From Minisyncoccota bacterium (GTDB lineage Bacteria > Patescibacteriota > Minisyncoccia > Phycocordibacterales > UBA5272), in the NCBI GenBank assembly GCA_018061825.1, contig JAGOTK010000001.1:57800-109242 (forward strand): a stretch of DNA of 51,443 bases. Direction: 5' to 3'. A program made the translations under genes and the position numbers. Positions 7,124 to 16,465 of the stretch are shown one piece after another (position 1 is the stretch's first letter; each line of letters starts with the position of its first letter). The notes beneath the pieces were generated by a model that ran no database searches, was not told the origin of the DNA, and was given only the letters and a program-made list of their open reading frames with translations.

Positions 7124-8353
7124 TACTAGTCTGACAAATCTTTTTTTACCTATTTTAAATATACCTTTATAGACTTTTTCTCTGAAATCTAGAATATTTT
7201 TTTCTTCAAAAGATCCATTATTCTCTATCAACTCTTTGATACTTTTTGTATCTATCAATCTTTTCCATTCAGATTTAGAAGCTACTATTTTTTTAGAAAC
7301 AAAAAAATCTCCAAGTGTCTCTTCTTCTGATAAATCATTTATTGATATTTTTTCTATATCGTCAGATATGCCTCCTTTTTGAAATGTTTTAATAAAATTA
7401 TTTTCTGCTTTTGAAGCATCTTGTTCTCCATGATAAATGGCTACTATATTTTTTGCTATACCAATTTTTAGGTCTCTAGGATTGTTTTCTTTATTAGATA
7501 AGAATTTTTCAGCATCTTTAATTTCTTCTTTTGTGGCGTCAGTACAAAGTCTCATATATTTAATAATAAGACTATCTTTCATAGACATTATCTTTCCAAA
7601 CATATCATTTGGTTCATCTACGATATTTATCACATTACCTTGTGAAGTACTCATCTTTTCACCATTTGTCCCTTCTAGCATCTCACAAGTCATAATGTGC
7701 TGTTTTTTCATACCATAGTAGTCTTGCATTATTCTACCTGCTTTTAGATTAAACAGTTGATCAAAACCTCCAATTTCAACATCTGCTTTAAGAAATACAG
7801 AATCATATCCTTGCATTATAGGGTATAAAAATTCACGCAAAGAAATTTCTTTTTGAGTCTCAAATCTTTCTTTAAAATTTCTTCTTGCCAACATTTGTTG
7901 GACAGTAAAGCATTCAGATAATTTTACAAGCTCTCCGAATGTTAACTTAGCTAGCCAGTCGTTATTATAAACAAATTCTATTTTTGTTAGGTCTAAAATT
8001 TTACCAATCTGACTTTTGTAATCTTTTAAATTCTCATCTATCTCGGCTCTTGTTAGCATTGGTCTCTTGTCACCCTTATCAGAAGCATCACCTATTTGAG
8101 CTGTAAAATCACCTATTATTAGCACAATATGATGTCCTAATTTTTGAAACTCTCTCAATTTACGAAGAGGGACAGCTCTACCTAAATGTATCTTTGGACC
8201 AGTAGGGTCTATACCAAATTTAATTCTCATCTGTATACCACTTTCAAGATCTTTTTTAAGTGTATTTTTGTCGATAACATCTTCTACTGTTTTAGATAAA
8301 ATTTCCTCTATTTTCTCTTCATCTACTATTGTTTTCTTACTCTTTATAGCCAT
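7118..8353 (-). CDS. tyrS: Tyrosyl-tRNA synthetase
   Basis: This 411-residue class I synthetase attaches tyrosine to tRNA-Tyr. The catalytic fold shows FGIDPTGPKIHLGRAVPLRK, with HLGR replacing the HIGH signature, and the KMSTS loop (GEKMSTSQGN, near residue 232). A C-terminal S4-like RNA-binding segment ends in KIGKKRFVRLVL. The sequence resembles the longer TyrZ-type enzymes. The minus-strand extended -10 TGATATAAT (8369-8377) lies 15 nt before the ATG. The gene is convergent with the acidic-protein gene and divergent from the PBP gene. Confidence 0.95.
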   Translation of the reverse strand: MAIKSKKTIVDEEKIEEILSKTVEDVIDKNTLKKDLESGIQMRIKFGIDPTGPKIHLGRAVPLRKLREFQKLGHHIVLIIGDFTAQIGDASDKGDKRPMLTRAEIDENLKDYKSQIGKILDLTKIEFVYNNDWLAKLTFGELVKLSECFTVQQMLARRNFKERFETQKEISLREFLYPIMQGYDSVFLKADVEIGGFDQLFNLKAGRIMQDYYGMKKQHIMTCEMLEGTNGEKMSTSQGNVINIVDEPNDMFGKIMSMKDSLIIKYMRLCTDATKEEIKDAEKFLSNKENNPRDLKIGIAKNIVAIYHGEQDASKAENNFIKTFQKGGISDDIEKISINDLSEEETLGDFFVSKKIVASKSEWKRLIDTKSIKELIENNGSFEEKNILDFREKVYKGIFKIGKKRFVRLVL

Positions 8354-8368
8354 ATTTTACTTTTGATG

Positions 8369-8398
8369 ATTATATCATAAACTTAATCGTGTTAAAAT
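8369..8398. promoter_or_regulatory. Divergent promoters of tyrS and the PBP gene
   Basis: Minus strand: TGATATAAT at 8377-8369 for tyrS. Plus strand: TGTTAAAAT at 8390-8398 for the PBP gene, leaving a leader of about 20 nt. Confidence 0.45.
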
Positions 8399-8425
8399 AC
8401 AATAAAATAAACAAAAATTAAAAGT

Positions 8426-10597
8426 ATGAAAGAAATGATGGAAAAATCAAACAAAGAAAAAGATAAAAAAAATAGCACAATAAAAACTATTCATCACAAA
8501 AACAATAGAAAACATCCTAAAAAAAGACTTATAGGCTTTTTAATTAAAGTTTTTATATTTATATTTTCTTGTTTTTTGGTTCTTGCTACTATTATAACCA
8601 TTTACATCTCTACCTTAACTATTCCAGATTTTTCTAATTTTGTTAATAGAAAAATAGATAATTCAAGCAGAATTTATGATCGTACAGGAAAAGTACTTTT
8701 ATATGATGTGCATAACAATATCAAAAGAGAACAAGTCAATGGAGACTCTATATCTTATTATGTAAAAAATGCCACAATAGCTATTGAGGACAAGCATTTT
8801 TATGATCATTATGGTATTCGTCCTACATCTATATTAAGAGCTTTGTTTGTAAATATAAAAGCTGGAGCTATAGTACAAGGAGGATCTACCATTGATCAAC
8901 AAATAATAAAAAACGCTTTACTTACACAAGATAAAAATATTATTAGAAAAATAAAAGAGTGGGCAATGGCTATAAAATTTGATTCTCAAGTTTCTAAAGA
9001 TGATATTTTAACTATTTATTTAAATGATGCTTCATATGGTGGAGAAACTTACGGTATAGAGACTGCTTCACAATACTTTTTTGGCAAACATGCTAAAGAT
9101 TTAACACTTACAGAATCTGTTTATTTAGCATCTTTACCAAACGCACCTTCATATTATTCACCTTATGGAAATCACTTAAACGATTTAGAAATTAGAAAAA
9201 ATCTAGTACTAAAAGCTATGTATGATCAAAAAATGATCACCCAAGAAGAATACAGTAAAGCAAAAACTGAAAAGGTAGTGTGGCAAAAAAATAACGCATC
9301 CGGAAAAGCTTTACATTTTGTTTTCTATGTTAGAGATTATTTAGAAAATAAATATGGAAAAGATGTAGTAGACACAGGTGGGTTAAAAATAATAACAACA
9401 CTTGATTATGATTTACAATCAAAAGCTGAAAGTATTATAAAAACCCATGTTTTAGAAAATGCTAAAAAATATCATGCGACAAATGGTAGTTTGATTACAA
9501 TAGATGTAAAAACTGGACAAATATTAACAATGGTAGGATCTAGAGATTATTTTGATACAGAAATACCTGGAAATTTTAATACAGCAACATCTTTAAGACA
9601 GCCAGGATCATCTTTTAAACCAATAGTTTATGCTACAGCTTTTATGAAAGGATATACTCCAAATACTGTACTCTTTGATGTGCCTACAGAATTTAATACA
9701 AAATGTTCGCCAAAAAGTGAACCTTTAACAAATAATCCAGAAATAAAATGCTACTCTCCAGAAAATTATGATGGAAAATTTAGAGGCCCAGTATCAATAA
9801 GAAATTCTTTAGCTCAATCTTTAAATATTCCTGCTGTTAAATCTTTATATTTGGCTGGGGTTAAAGACTCTATCACTACAGCACAAAAAATGGGAATAAC
9901 TAGTTTAGATATTAATAATAATTATGGACTATCTTTAGTCTTAGGATCTGGAGAAGTGTCATTACTTGAAATAACCAATGCTTATGCTGTATTTGCAAAT
10001 GAGGGAACATATAACAAATCCTCATTTATTTTATCAGTACTTGATAAAAATGGAAATATTTTAGAATCTTATAGTAATAATAGTAGTAGTGCTATACCTA
10101 AAAATGTAGCTAATCAAATAAACGACATTCTTTCTGACAATACAGCAAGAACACCTTTATACGGCCCAAACTCTGGACTCTATTTTAACAATAGGCCTGT
10201 AGCAGACAAAACTGGTACCACAAACAACTATAGAGATACTTGGACAATAGGATACACTCCGTCTTATGCTGTTGGTGTGTGGGCAGGAAACAATGATAAC
10301 ACTCCTATCAATAAACAACTCTCAGGGTTGATAGCTGTGCCTATGTGGAATGAGTTTATGACCTATTTATTAAAAGATAAACCTATAGAATATTTTAATA
10401 AACCTGTAAATTTATATGAAAATTCATCTACAACTCTACCATTAGAAGTCTTGCCTCCTGTAAAAGGATTGTATTGTTATACTGACGGTATAGATTCGTT
10501 TAGTTACTCTATTTTAGATAAAAAAGATTCTCAATATTTATTATGGAAAATACCGGAAGATGCCTGGGTAAAAAATAACAGATGTCCTTTTTATTAA
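8426..10597 (+). CDS. Bifunctional class A penicillin-binding protein (PBP1A-like)
   Basis: This 723-residue enzyme polymerises and cross-links peptidoglycan outside the membrane. A Lys-rich cytoplasmic tail precedes one span at about 34-62. The glycosyltransferase 51 domain has its catalytic motif EDKHFYDHYGI near residue 121 and GGSTIDQQIIKN. The transpeptidase domain has the active-site Ser in PGSSFKP, the SxN motif as SLN in AQSLNIPAVKS, and KTG in DKTGTTNNYRDTW. All three transpeptidase motifs are intact, so both activities are expected. It ends 3 nt before the convergent end of the next gene, with no terminator seen between them. Confidence 0.95.
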   Translation: MKEMMEKSNKEKDKKNSTIKTIHHKNNRKHPKKRLIGFLIKVFIFIFSCFLVLATIITIYISTLTIPDFSNFVNRKIDNSSRIYDRTGKVLLYDVHNNIKREQVNGDSISYYVKNATIAIEDKHFYDHYGIRPTSILRALFVNIKAGAIVQGGSTIDQQIIKNALLTQDKNIIRKIKEWAMAIKFDSQVSKDDILTIYLNDASYGGETYGIETASQYFFGKHAKDLTLTESVYLASLPNAPSYYSPYGNHLNDLEIRKNLVLKAMYDQKMITQEEYSKAKTEKVVWQKNNASGKALHFVFYVRDYLENKYGKDVVDTGGLKIITTLDYDLQSKAESIIKTHVLENAKKYHATNGSLITIDVKTGQILTMVGSRDYFDTEIPGNFNTATSLRQPGSSFKPIVYATAFMKGYTPNTVLFDVPTEFNTKCSPKSEPLTNNPEIKCYSPENYDGKFRGPVSIRNSLAQSLNIPAVKSLYLAGVKDSITTAQKMGITSLDINNNYGLSLVLGSGEVSLLEITNAYAVFANEGTYNKSSFILSVLDKNGNILESYSNNSSSAIPKNVANQINDILSDNTARTPLYGPNSGLYFNNRPVADKTGTTNNYRDTWTIGYTPSYAVGVWAGNNDNTPINKQLSGLIAVPMWNEFMTYLLKDKPIEYFNKPVNLYENSSTTLPLEVLPPVKGLYCYTDGIDSFSYSILDKKDSQYLLWKIPEDAWVKNNRCPFY

Positions 10598-10600
10598 GAT

Positions 10601-10864
10601 TTATAAATAAATTTTATAATCTAATTCTTTTTCTAAAAAAGAGACATTTTCTTCTGTTAATTTAGAATTTATTAAGAATTTTATACTAGAACTATTTTTA
10701 TTTAAATATATAGTCTTTTTCTTAAAGTCTATTTTAAAATTTTCTTTATTAATTTTAATATCTAACTCTTTTTCTAAAAAAAGAAGCAGTGTATTTATTG
10801 CTTCTTTTTTATAATTTTTATTGTTTTTATATTTAATAAATAAATTTTGAATATTATTTATCAT
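10601..10864 (-). CDS. Small protein downstream of dnaN, possibly DUF721/DciA-like
   Basis: This 87-residue Lys/Asn-rich protein starts 5 nt after dnaN and is probably cotranscribed with it. Its layout is an N-terminal helix, a central beta segment (KKKTIYLNKNSSSIKFLI) and a C-terminal helix. This, and its position next to dnaN, loosely recall DUF721/DciA-type proteins, which promote loading of the replicative helicase. Sequence identity is too weak for a firm call; a profile search would decide. Confidence 0.6.
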   Translation of the reverse strand: MINNIQNLFIKYKNNKNYKKEAINTLLLFLEKELDIKINKENFKIDFKKKTIYLNKNSSSIKFLINSKLTEENVSFLEKELDYKIYL

Positions 10865-10869
10865 AATTT

Positions 10870-11985
10870 TTATTTATTAAGAGGCATTAATAAATAAGTA
10901 AAACTTTCATTATTTGAATCTCTTATAAACATAGGTTTATTATTTTGTGTAAATAAAAGCTCTATAGTTTCTCCATTTATATGAGATATGCCATCTAGAA
11001 AATAATTACTATTATAACTAGATAATATTTCTTCTCCTTCTAAAAAGGAAAGTTTTGTTTCTTTTTCTAAAGAACCAATTTTATCATTTTTAGTCTTTGT
11101 TTTTATAATATTTTCTTTAGAATCTATTTCTAAATCTATATAAGAATAATTATTTATAAAAACAGTAGATAAATTAAGTATATTTTTCAACTCATTTTTA
11201 TTTACAATTACTTTTGTGTCCCATTTTTTTGGAAAAAGTTGTTTATAGTCAGGAAAATTACCATTTATAGATCTTACAGATAAAGACATGTTAGAATTTT
11301 GTAATGTTAGTATGTTTTCATTATTATAAATTTCTATCATATTGTCTCCATCTTCTAAAGAAGACTCTAAAATAGACATTAGTTCACTTATGTTTTTTTG
11401 AGATATTAAAATATTTATATCTCCTATTTCTGATTCTAATATTATTTTCTTCTCAGCTAATCTAAAAGAATCTGTAGCTACTGAATAAAGACTGTTAGCG
11501 TTAGTATAAATATAAATAGAAGATATTTCTGGTTTAATTTCAGTAGAAGCTGCACAAAAATATACAGATTTTATTAAATCTATCAACATTTTAGTGTCTA
11601 TATTTGATATCTTATCTCCCAGATTAGGAAATGATGGAAAATTTTCAAAAGGATATGTTTTTAGCTGTAATTTAACTTTTAAATAAGATATATAAAAAAT
11701 ATCATTATCAATCTCACAAGTAATATTCGTGTCTATATTTGTAAAATGGTTAGAAATTTTGACTAAAACATCTCCATTTATAAGACATTCTCCATTTGTA
11801 AGACTTTTAACACTTATAGACTTTTCACAGGTCATTTCCAGATTTGTAGCTCTTACTGTGAGACTGTTGTCTTCTATTTTAATATGAATATTACTGAGAA
11901 GAGGGTTTAGATTATTTTTATTTCTAGCTTTTCCTACTTGATTAATAATCTTAACAAACTTAATAGAGTTAATTTCAAATTTCAT
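10870..11985 (-). CDS. dnaN: DNA polymerase III beta subunit (sliding clamp)
   Basis: This 371-residue protein forms a dimeric ring that tethers DNA polymerase to DNA. Three repeated clamp domains are recognisable: the start MKFEINSIKFVKIINQVGKA, the middle SVATDSFRLAEKKI, and the C-terminal NSNYFLDGISHINGETIELL followed by YLLMPLNK, matching the family's VMPMRL ending. The protein is unusually Asn/Lys/Ile-rich, like its neighbours. It follows dnaA across a 330-bp gap, with a -10 (TATAAT, minus 12002-11997) 11 nt before the ATG. Confidence 0.95.
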   Translation of the reverse strand: MKFEINSIKFVKIINQVGKARNKNNLNPLLSNIHIKIEDNSLTVRATNLEMTCEKSISVKSLTNGECLINGDVLVKISNHFTNIDTNITCEIDNDIFYISYLKVKLQLKTYPFENFPSFPNLGDKISNIDTKMLIDLIKSVYFCAASTEIKPEISSIYIYTNANSLYSVATDSFRLAEKKIILESEIGDINILISQKNISELMSILESSLEDGDNMIEIYNNENILTLQNSNMSLSVRSINGNFPDYKQLFPKKWDTKVIVNKNELKNILNLSTVFINNYSYIDLEIDSKENIIKTKTKNDKIGSLEKETKLSFLEGEEILSSYNSNYFLDGISHINGETIELLFTQNNKPMFIRDSNNESFTYLLMPLNK

Positions 11986-12315
11986 AAATATATTAAATTA
12001 TATATGATATAAGCTGTTTTTACAACTATTAGAATTTGAAAAGAATGTCTTTAAATACTATTTTAAAAAATATTTATAAATAATATAGCTATGTTAATAA
12101 TGTTAATAAGTATTTTATCTTATAAATAAAGGGTTTTATTTGAGATTTATTTTTTAGTATATCTTATAAAGACGATTAATAAATGAATAGCGTTTGACTG
12201 TATTTTAGATTTATTTCACTATAATGAGTATTCTAAAAAGTAATTAACAGTTAAGATAAAGTTTTGTACTGATAATCAAGTACTTATCAACAAGATATTA
12301 ACTGGATACAAACAA
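11986..12315. other. dnaA-dnaN intergenic region, candidate origin of replication
   Basis: This 330-bp AT-rich gap has no ORF. It holds two tandem 9-mers TGTTAATAA (12092-12100 and 12101-12109) and one TTATCAACA (12284-12292). All fit TTATNAACA on one strand or the other, one base away from the classical DnaA box TTATNCACA. Location between dnaA and dnaN, with rpmH-rnpA-yidC next door, is the classical oriC setting. The dnaN -10 is at its left end. Evidence for an origin is suggestive only. Confidence 0.4.
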
Positions 12316-13662
12316 TTATTTCAAAGTATTGTATATATCTTCTATTTCTTTATTTAAATAAGGGTCATCTTTTCTTTCTTTTTTTATTTTTTCATAAGAG
12401 TGAATTACGGTAGTGTGATCTTTTCCACCAAGCTTTTCACCTATTGTGGGATAAGAAACATCAAAATACTCTCTTAAAATATACATTATTATTTGTCTAG
12501 GTTTAACAATATCTTTTCTTCTTGTCTTATTATAAACAAAAGATGGTTGAATATTATAATATTCACAGACTGTTTTCACTACTTCTGATATAGATACAGA
12601 TTTTTTGTTTCTAGTATTGTTTTTTATAAGATTTTTAATACTAAGTAAAGTGACTTTTTGATCAAAAAGCTCTATTTGTGCTTGTATGAAATTAATAATC
12701 CCTTCTAATTCTCTTATATTTCCACTTATATTTTCAGCCACATACTCTATTACTCCACTTTCCACCTTTTCTTGATTTTTTATTTTAGTTTGAAGAATAT
12801 TGATCCTAGATTCATAGTCTGGACTAGCGACATCTACTATCATACCTTGATTAAATCTAGACCTTAATCTATCTTCAAGTCCAACTATAAAATTTGGATG
12901 TTTATCAGAAGAAAATACTATTTGTTTATTATCATTTTGTAAGCTGTTAAATAAATGAAATAGTTCATCCTGTGTTTTTTCTTTTCCATTGATAAACTGT
13001 ATATCATCCATTATAAAAACATCATATTTCTTATACTTTTCTTTAAAATTGTTAAGTTTTTGATTATGCGTGGCAGAGACAAATTCTATATAATATTTCT
13101 CTAGAGAAGTATAAAAAACCTTTTTGTCTGGATGTGAATTTTTAATAGTATTTCCTACCGCTTGTATTAAATGAGTCTTACCCAACCCTGTATTTCCATA
13201 TATAAATAAAGGATTATAGACAATTCCAGGACTTTTAATAATAGCTTGAGAAGCTGCGTGTGCTAATTCATTAAAAGTACCAACAACAAAGTTATTAAAA
13301 GTATATTTTTGATTTAACCCATCATCTTTGTTTACATATAAATCTTGTAAAGGTAGAGAATTTGTAGGCTCTATTATCTTATTTTTAGTCTGAGCAGCCT
13401 TTTTTTGTAATGTTTCTAGTTTTACTGTATGAAATTCAACCCCTCTCACATCTTCATGTATTTCTCTTAATACTCTGAGTACAAATTTGTGATGTTTTTG
13501 TAAAAGCCATTCTTTGACAAACTCATTTGGCACACCGACAATAATAATGCCGTCTTTATAGTTGATAATCTGAGTGTTTCTAAACCAAGTGTTAAAATTA
13601 ACTCTAGATAATTCTAATTCTATTCTCGATAAGGTCATATCCCAAATTTGTTTATAGTCCAT
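12316..13662 (-). CDS. dnaA: Chromosomal replication initiator DnaA
   Basis: This 448-residue AAA+ protein binds DnaA boxes and opens the origin. Domain I is at about 1-85 (WFRNTQIINYKDG). The linker is short. The ATPase domain carries Walker A GNTGLGKTHL near 155, Walker B VFIMDDIQFI and the box VII arginine in LRSRFNQG. The domain IV helix-turn-helix carries the signature GGKDHTTVIHSYEKI. Length is normal. It is divergent from rpmH. A minus-strand TTGTATAAT near 13706-13714 could be its -10, with a leader of about 40 nt. Confidence 0.97.
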   Translation of the reverse strand: MDYKQIWDMTLSRIELELSRVNFNTWFRNTQIINYKDGIIIVGVPNEFVKEWLLQKHHKFVLRVLREIHEDVRGVEFHTVKLETLQKKAAQTKNKIIEPTNSLPLQDLYVNKDDGLNQKYTFNNFVVGTFNELAHAASQAIIKSPGIVYNPLFIYGNTGLGKTHLIQAVGNTIKNSHPDKKVFYTSLEKYYIEFVSATHNQKLNNFKEKYKKYDVFIMDDIQFINGKEKTQDELFHLFNSLQNDNKQIVFSSDKHPNFIVGLEDRLRSRFNQGMIVDVASPDYESRINILQTKIKNQEKVESGVIEYVAENISGNIRELEGIINFIQAQIELFDQKVTLLSIKNLIKNNTRNKKSVSISEVVKTVCEYYNIQPSFVYNKTRRKDIVKPRQIIMYILREYFDVSYPTIGEKLGGKDHTTVIHSYEKIKKERKDDPYLNKEIEDIYNTLK

Positions 13663-13809
13663 AAGATTTCAAAATAGAGTTAATTTAAAAACAATATTGT
13701 TTAACATTATACAAAAGAATAAAAAAATACACAAATTATAAAAATAAAAGCTCTTGTTTTTTAATTAATTTTGTTATATATTATATAAAATTAATCAATA
13801 AATAAATTT

Positions 13810-13992
13810 ATGGCATCAGGAGGAGTAACTTATAAACCAAAAAACAAAAAGAGATATACTACACACGGATTTCTAGCAAGAATGAGTACAGCTAGTGGTA
13901 GAAGTATTATCAGAAATAGAAGAGCTAAAGGTAGAACAAGATTGTCTGTATCAGAAGAAAAGAAATCACTAGTTAAAAGACCAGCTAAGTAA
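13810..13992 (+). CDS. rpmH: Ribosomal protein bL34
   Basis: This 60-residue basic protein of the large ribosomal subunit has the family core [20 protein letters not shown] followed by [10 protein letters not shown]. It is longer than the usual 44-46 residues. The start [15 protein letters not shown] extends the usual MKRTYQPS opening, and a Lys-rich tail follows the core. It is the first gene of rpmH-rnpA-yidC, divergent from dnaA. A TATAAAAT element lies about 25 nt before the ATG. Confidence 0.95.
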   Translation: MASGGVTYKPKNKKRYTTHGFLARMSTASGRSIIRNRRAKGRTRLSVSEEKKSLVKRPAK

Positions 13993-13996
13993 TTAA

Positions 13997-14380
13997 ATGT
14001 TAAAAAGAAACCTAAAATTAAAGACTTTTGAAATAAAAAATATTTTTTCAAAAAATGAAACAAAAAAGTCTTTGATTAAGGTTGAAAGAACATTTAATTT
14101 TGATATTAAATTCTTCTTTAATCAAGAAGAAAAAGAAAATTTAAAGCATGACAAGATCAGATTCTCTGTTATAGCTTCTATTAAGACTTTTAAAACAGCT
14201 ATAAATAGAAATAAAGTAAGAAGAATATTTTACACCATATCTGAGAATTATTTAAAAAATAAAGATCAGAAAAAGATTCAAGATATTAAGATAATATTTT
14301 ATCCAAAAAAAGATTCTTTAAAACAAGAATATGATATTTTAGAGAAAGATGTAATAATGTTATTAAATAAAAATATATAA
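13997..14380 (+). CDS. rnpA: Ribonuclease P protein component
   Basis: This 127-residue basic protein binds RNase P RNA and helps to remove tRNA 5' leaders. The signature appears as NRNKVRRIFYTISENYL, the family's RNxxKRRxR helix, preceded by the beta-sheet segment IRFSVIASIKTFKTA. It starts 4 nt after rpmH and ends 4 nt before yidC, so one operon. The RNA partner gene is not in the window. Confidence 0.93.
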   Translation: MLKRNLKLKTFEIKNIFSKNETKKSLIKVERTFNFDIKFFFNQEEKENLKHDKIRFSVIASIKTFKTAINRNKVRRIFYTISENYLKNKDQKKIQDIKIIFYPKKDSLKQEYDILEKDVIMLLNKNI

Positions 14381-14384
14381 ATTT

Positions 14385-15134
14385 ATGTTTGACACATTTT
14401 TTTTAAAACCTATATACAATATTGTTTTGTTTTTTATTAATACTATTCCAAATCATGATATCGGAATAGCTATAATACTGACAACTTTTACTGTAAAACT
14501 AATCCTTTTACCATTAAATTTAACCTCACAAAGAAGTACCTATTTAATGAAGGAAGCACAGATAGATTTGGAAGAGATAAAAGCAAAAAATAAAGGTGAT
14601 AATAAAAAAATAGCAGAAGAAACAATGAAGATTTATAAAGAAAAAAAAATAAATCCATTTTCAAGTATCTTAACTTTAATTATTCAAATACCTTTATTTT
14701 TTGCACTCTATTTTGTTTTTAGAGATGGTGTAAAATATAAAGAAAATTTAATTTATTCATTTATACATTTTCCTGAAAGTTTAAAACATTTAGCATTTGG
14801 TTTTATTGACCTTACAAAGCCTTATTGGTTTCTAGGTCTTTTGACTGGAATCTCTATGTATATCTTTTCTAAAAGACAGGCAGATGCATTTAAAAATATT
14901 AAACCAAGTAAAGGTACGGAGTCAGACTTTAAGACGGTATTTGCAAAAAACATGCAAATGCAAATGACTTATTTTTTACCAATAGTATCAGGAATATCAG
15001 CTGCAGTATTGCCTGCTGTCATCGGAGTTTATTGGATAACAACTAATATTTTAAATATTATTCAGGATATTTATATAAAAAGAAAATTAAATATAGAAAA
15101 ATTTGTTAAGAATCACAATAAAAATATTAGTTAA
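14385..15134 (+). CDS. yidC: Membrane protein insertase YidC/Oxa1
   Basis: This 249-residue inner-membrane insertase is the short Gram-positive/CPR type without the large periplasmic domain. Membrane spans lie near 8-20, 26-45, 95-115, 140-162 and 200-225. The cytoplasmic loop is charged (EAQIDLEEIKAKNKGDNKK), as in the family. IYWITTNILNIIQDIYIKRKL is the typical last span and exit. It is third in the rpmH-rnpA-yidC operon and convergent with the secretion locus 10 bp away. Confidence 0.94.
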   Translation: MFDTFFLKPIYNIVLFFINTIPNHDIGIAIILTTFTVKLILLPLNLTSQRSTYLMKEAQIDLEEIKAKNKGDNKKIAEETMKIYKEKKINPFSSILTLIIQIPLFFALYFVFRDGVKYKENLIYSFIHFPESLKHLAFGFIDLTKPYWFLGLLTGISMYIFSKRQADAFKNIKPSKGTESDFKTVFAKNMQMQMTYFLPIVSGISAAVLPAVIGVYWITTNILNIIQDIYIKRKLNIEKFVKNHNKNIS

Positions 15135-15144
15135 TAAATATTAC

Positions 15145-16455
15145 CTAATCCCCCGATTCTAATATATTTCCTATATTTATAGACCAAAGAGAACCGTCAT
15201 TTTTGTTTATAAACAATAAATGATCTTCATTTTTATTTACCTTTAAATCTTTTATATCAAATTTATTATCAACTCCACCATCTATATTTAAATCAAAAAA
15301 TAGCTGACCTTTAGGATAATCTTTATTAACTATAAAAATATCGTCTTGCCAAGATGTTAAACCTTGATACCAAGCATCAGGTAATCTTATATCATAATTT
15401 TTTATCTCTTTTGGAGCACCACAAAATATAACATTAGAAAGAAAACATTTGTTAGATAAAGAATTAAAATTTAATTCAGAAAGACTACTATCTTCAAAAT
15501 AATTCCCACCGAAATTCTCATTTTTATATAATCTTAGTCCATTGTTAGTCAAAATTGAAGTCATTATAGAACTATTATTGACTAAATAAGATGATCCTAT
15601 ATGACCATAATAGATTTGCTTTAATGATTCTGTGTCAGTGTTAAATTTATACAAAGGACTCTTTTCTAAAGAGGTGTCATTGTTGTAAACATAGATTTTT
15701 CCAGAATCTGTAATCTGTGATTTCCATGTTGAGATTTCAGAAGAATATATTTTAGTGTTACTAGTACCATCAATCAAATACCAGTCACTAAATAAGTCCT
15801 TTTTATTTCCTGTTGTTTTATTTTTAGTTACTATATATAAAGCTTTAGTAGAGTCTAAAGAAATAGAAATATTTGTAATATTATTATCTAAAGTTTTTAT
15901 GTTTTTTAATTCATTTGGTAGTGAAAAATAGTCTGGAATACTTGCTATCAAAGATTTTATAGTATTGTTGGCTGAATATTGTAAAATTACTTTTTTTTCT
16001 CCATATATATCTAAAAAATAAGCTTTTCTAATATTTGGAAAGGACGAATTTGTTATTTGTATAGGAGTAGAAGTAGGTTCGTTTAAATTTTTCTGATACA
16101 AAAATCCTGTATCACTATCTACGAATATTAAGACAGGATTATTATTTTTATAATAAAAGCCATAGCCTGCTACAGGTCTATCCCATACATTTATTAAGCC
16201 TTCACTATAATAATTGCCATCATAATTATCATTTGTTTGATTTTGATTCTCATCATCACTATTGTCACTATTATTTCCTCTTGAGTATAGACTAGTACCT
16301 TCCCCTTTTGCTACTATTTTTCCAGGAGTATTTGTTGTTTGTTTTTTATTATTTAAAAAAAATAAGATTCCAACAACTATTAAAAAAATTACAACAATAC
16401 TTATTATAATTACTTCCTTTTTATTTTTTTGTAAAAATGATTGATTTTCTTCCAT
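15145..16455 (-). CDS. Membrane-anchored extracytoplasmic protein, possible beta-propeller; last gene of the secretion locus
   Basis: This is a 436-residue protein of unknown function. A charged N-terminus (MEENQSFLQKNKKE) precedes one span (VIIISIVVIFLIVVGILFFL). The outer domain is Asn/Asp/Ser-rich. Segments such as SLDSTKALYIVTKN, GSLWSINIGN and DSDTGFLYQKNL look like the strand-turn repeats of TolB-type propellers; that is only a resemblance. I chose the ATG at 16455, 10 nt after the upstream stop. A TTG 39 bases further upstream would overlap the neighbouring coding region. Confidence 0.75.
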   Translation of the reverse strand: MEENQSFLQKNKKEVIIISIVVIFLIVVGILFFLNNKKQTTNTPGKIVAKGEGTSLYSRGNNSDNSDDENQNQTNDNYDGNYYSEGLINVWDRPVAGYGFYYKNNNPVLIFVDSDTGFLYQKNLNEPTSTPIQITNSSFPNIRKAYFLDIYGEKKVILQYSANNTIKSLIASIPDYFSLPNELKNIKTLDNNITNISISLDSTKALYIVTKNKTTGNKKDLFSDWYLIDGTSNTKIYSSEISTWKSQITDSGKIYVYNNDTSLEKSPLYKFNTDTESLKQIYYGHIGSSYLVNNSSIMTSILTNNGLRLYKNENFGGNYFEDSSLSELNFNSLSNKCFLSNVIFCGAPKEIKNYDIRLPDAWYQGLTSWQDDIFIVNKDYPKGQLFFDLNIDGGVDNKFDIKDLKVNKNEDHLLFINKNDGSLWSINIGNILESGD

Positions 16456-16465
16456 AAAATATTGT

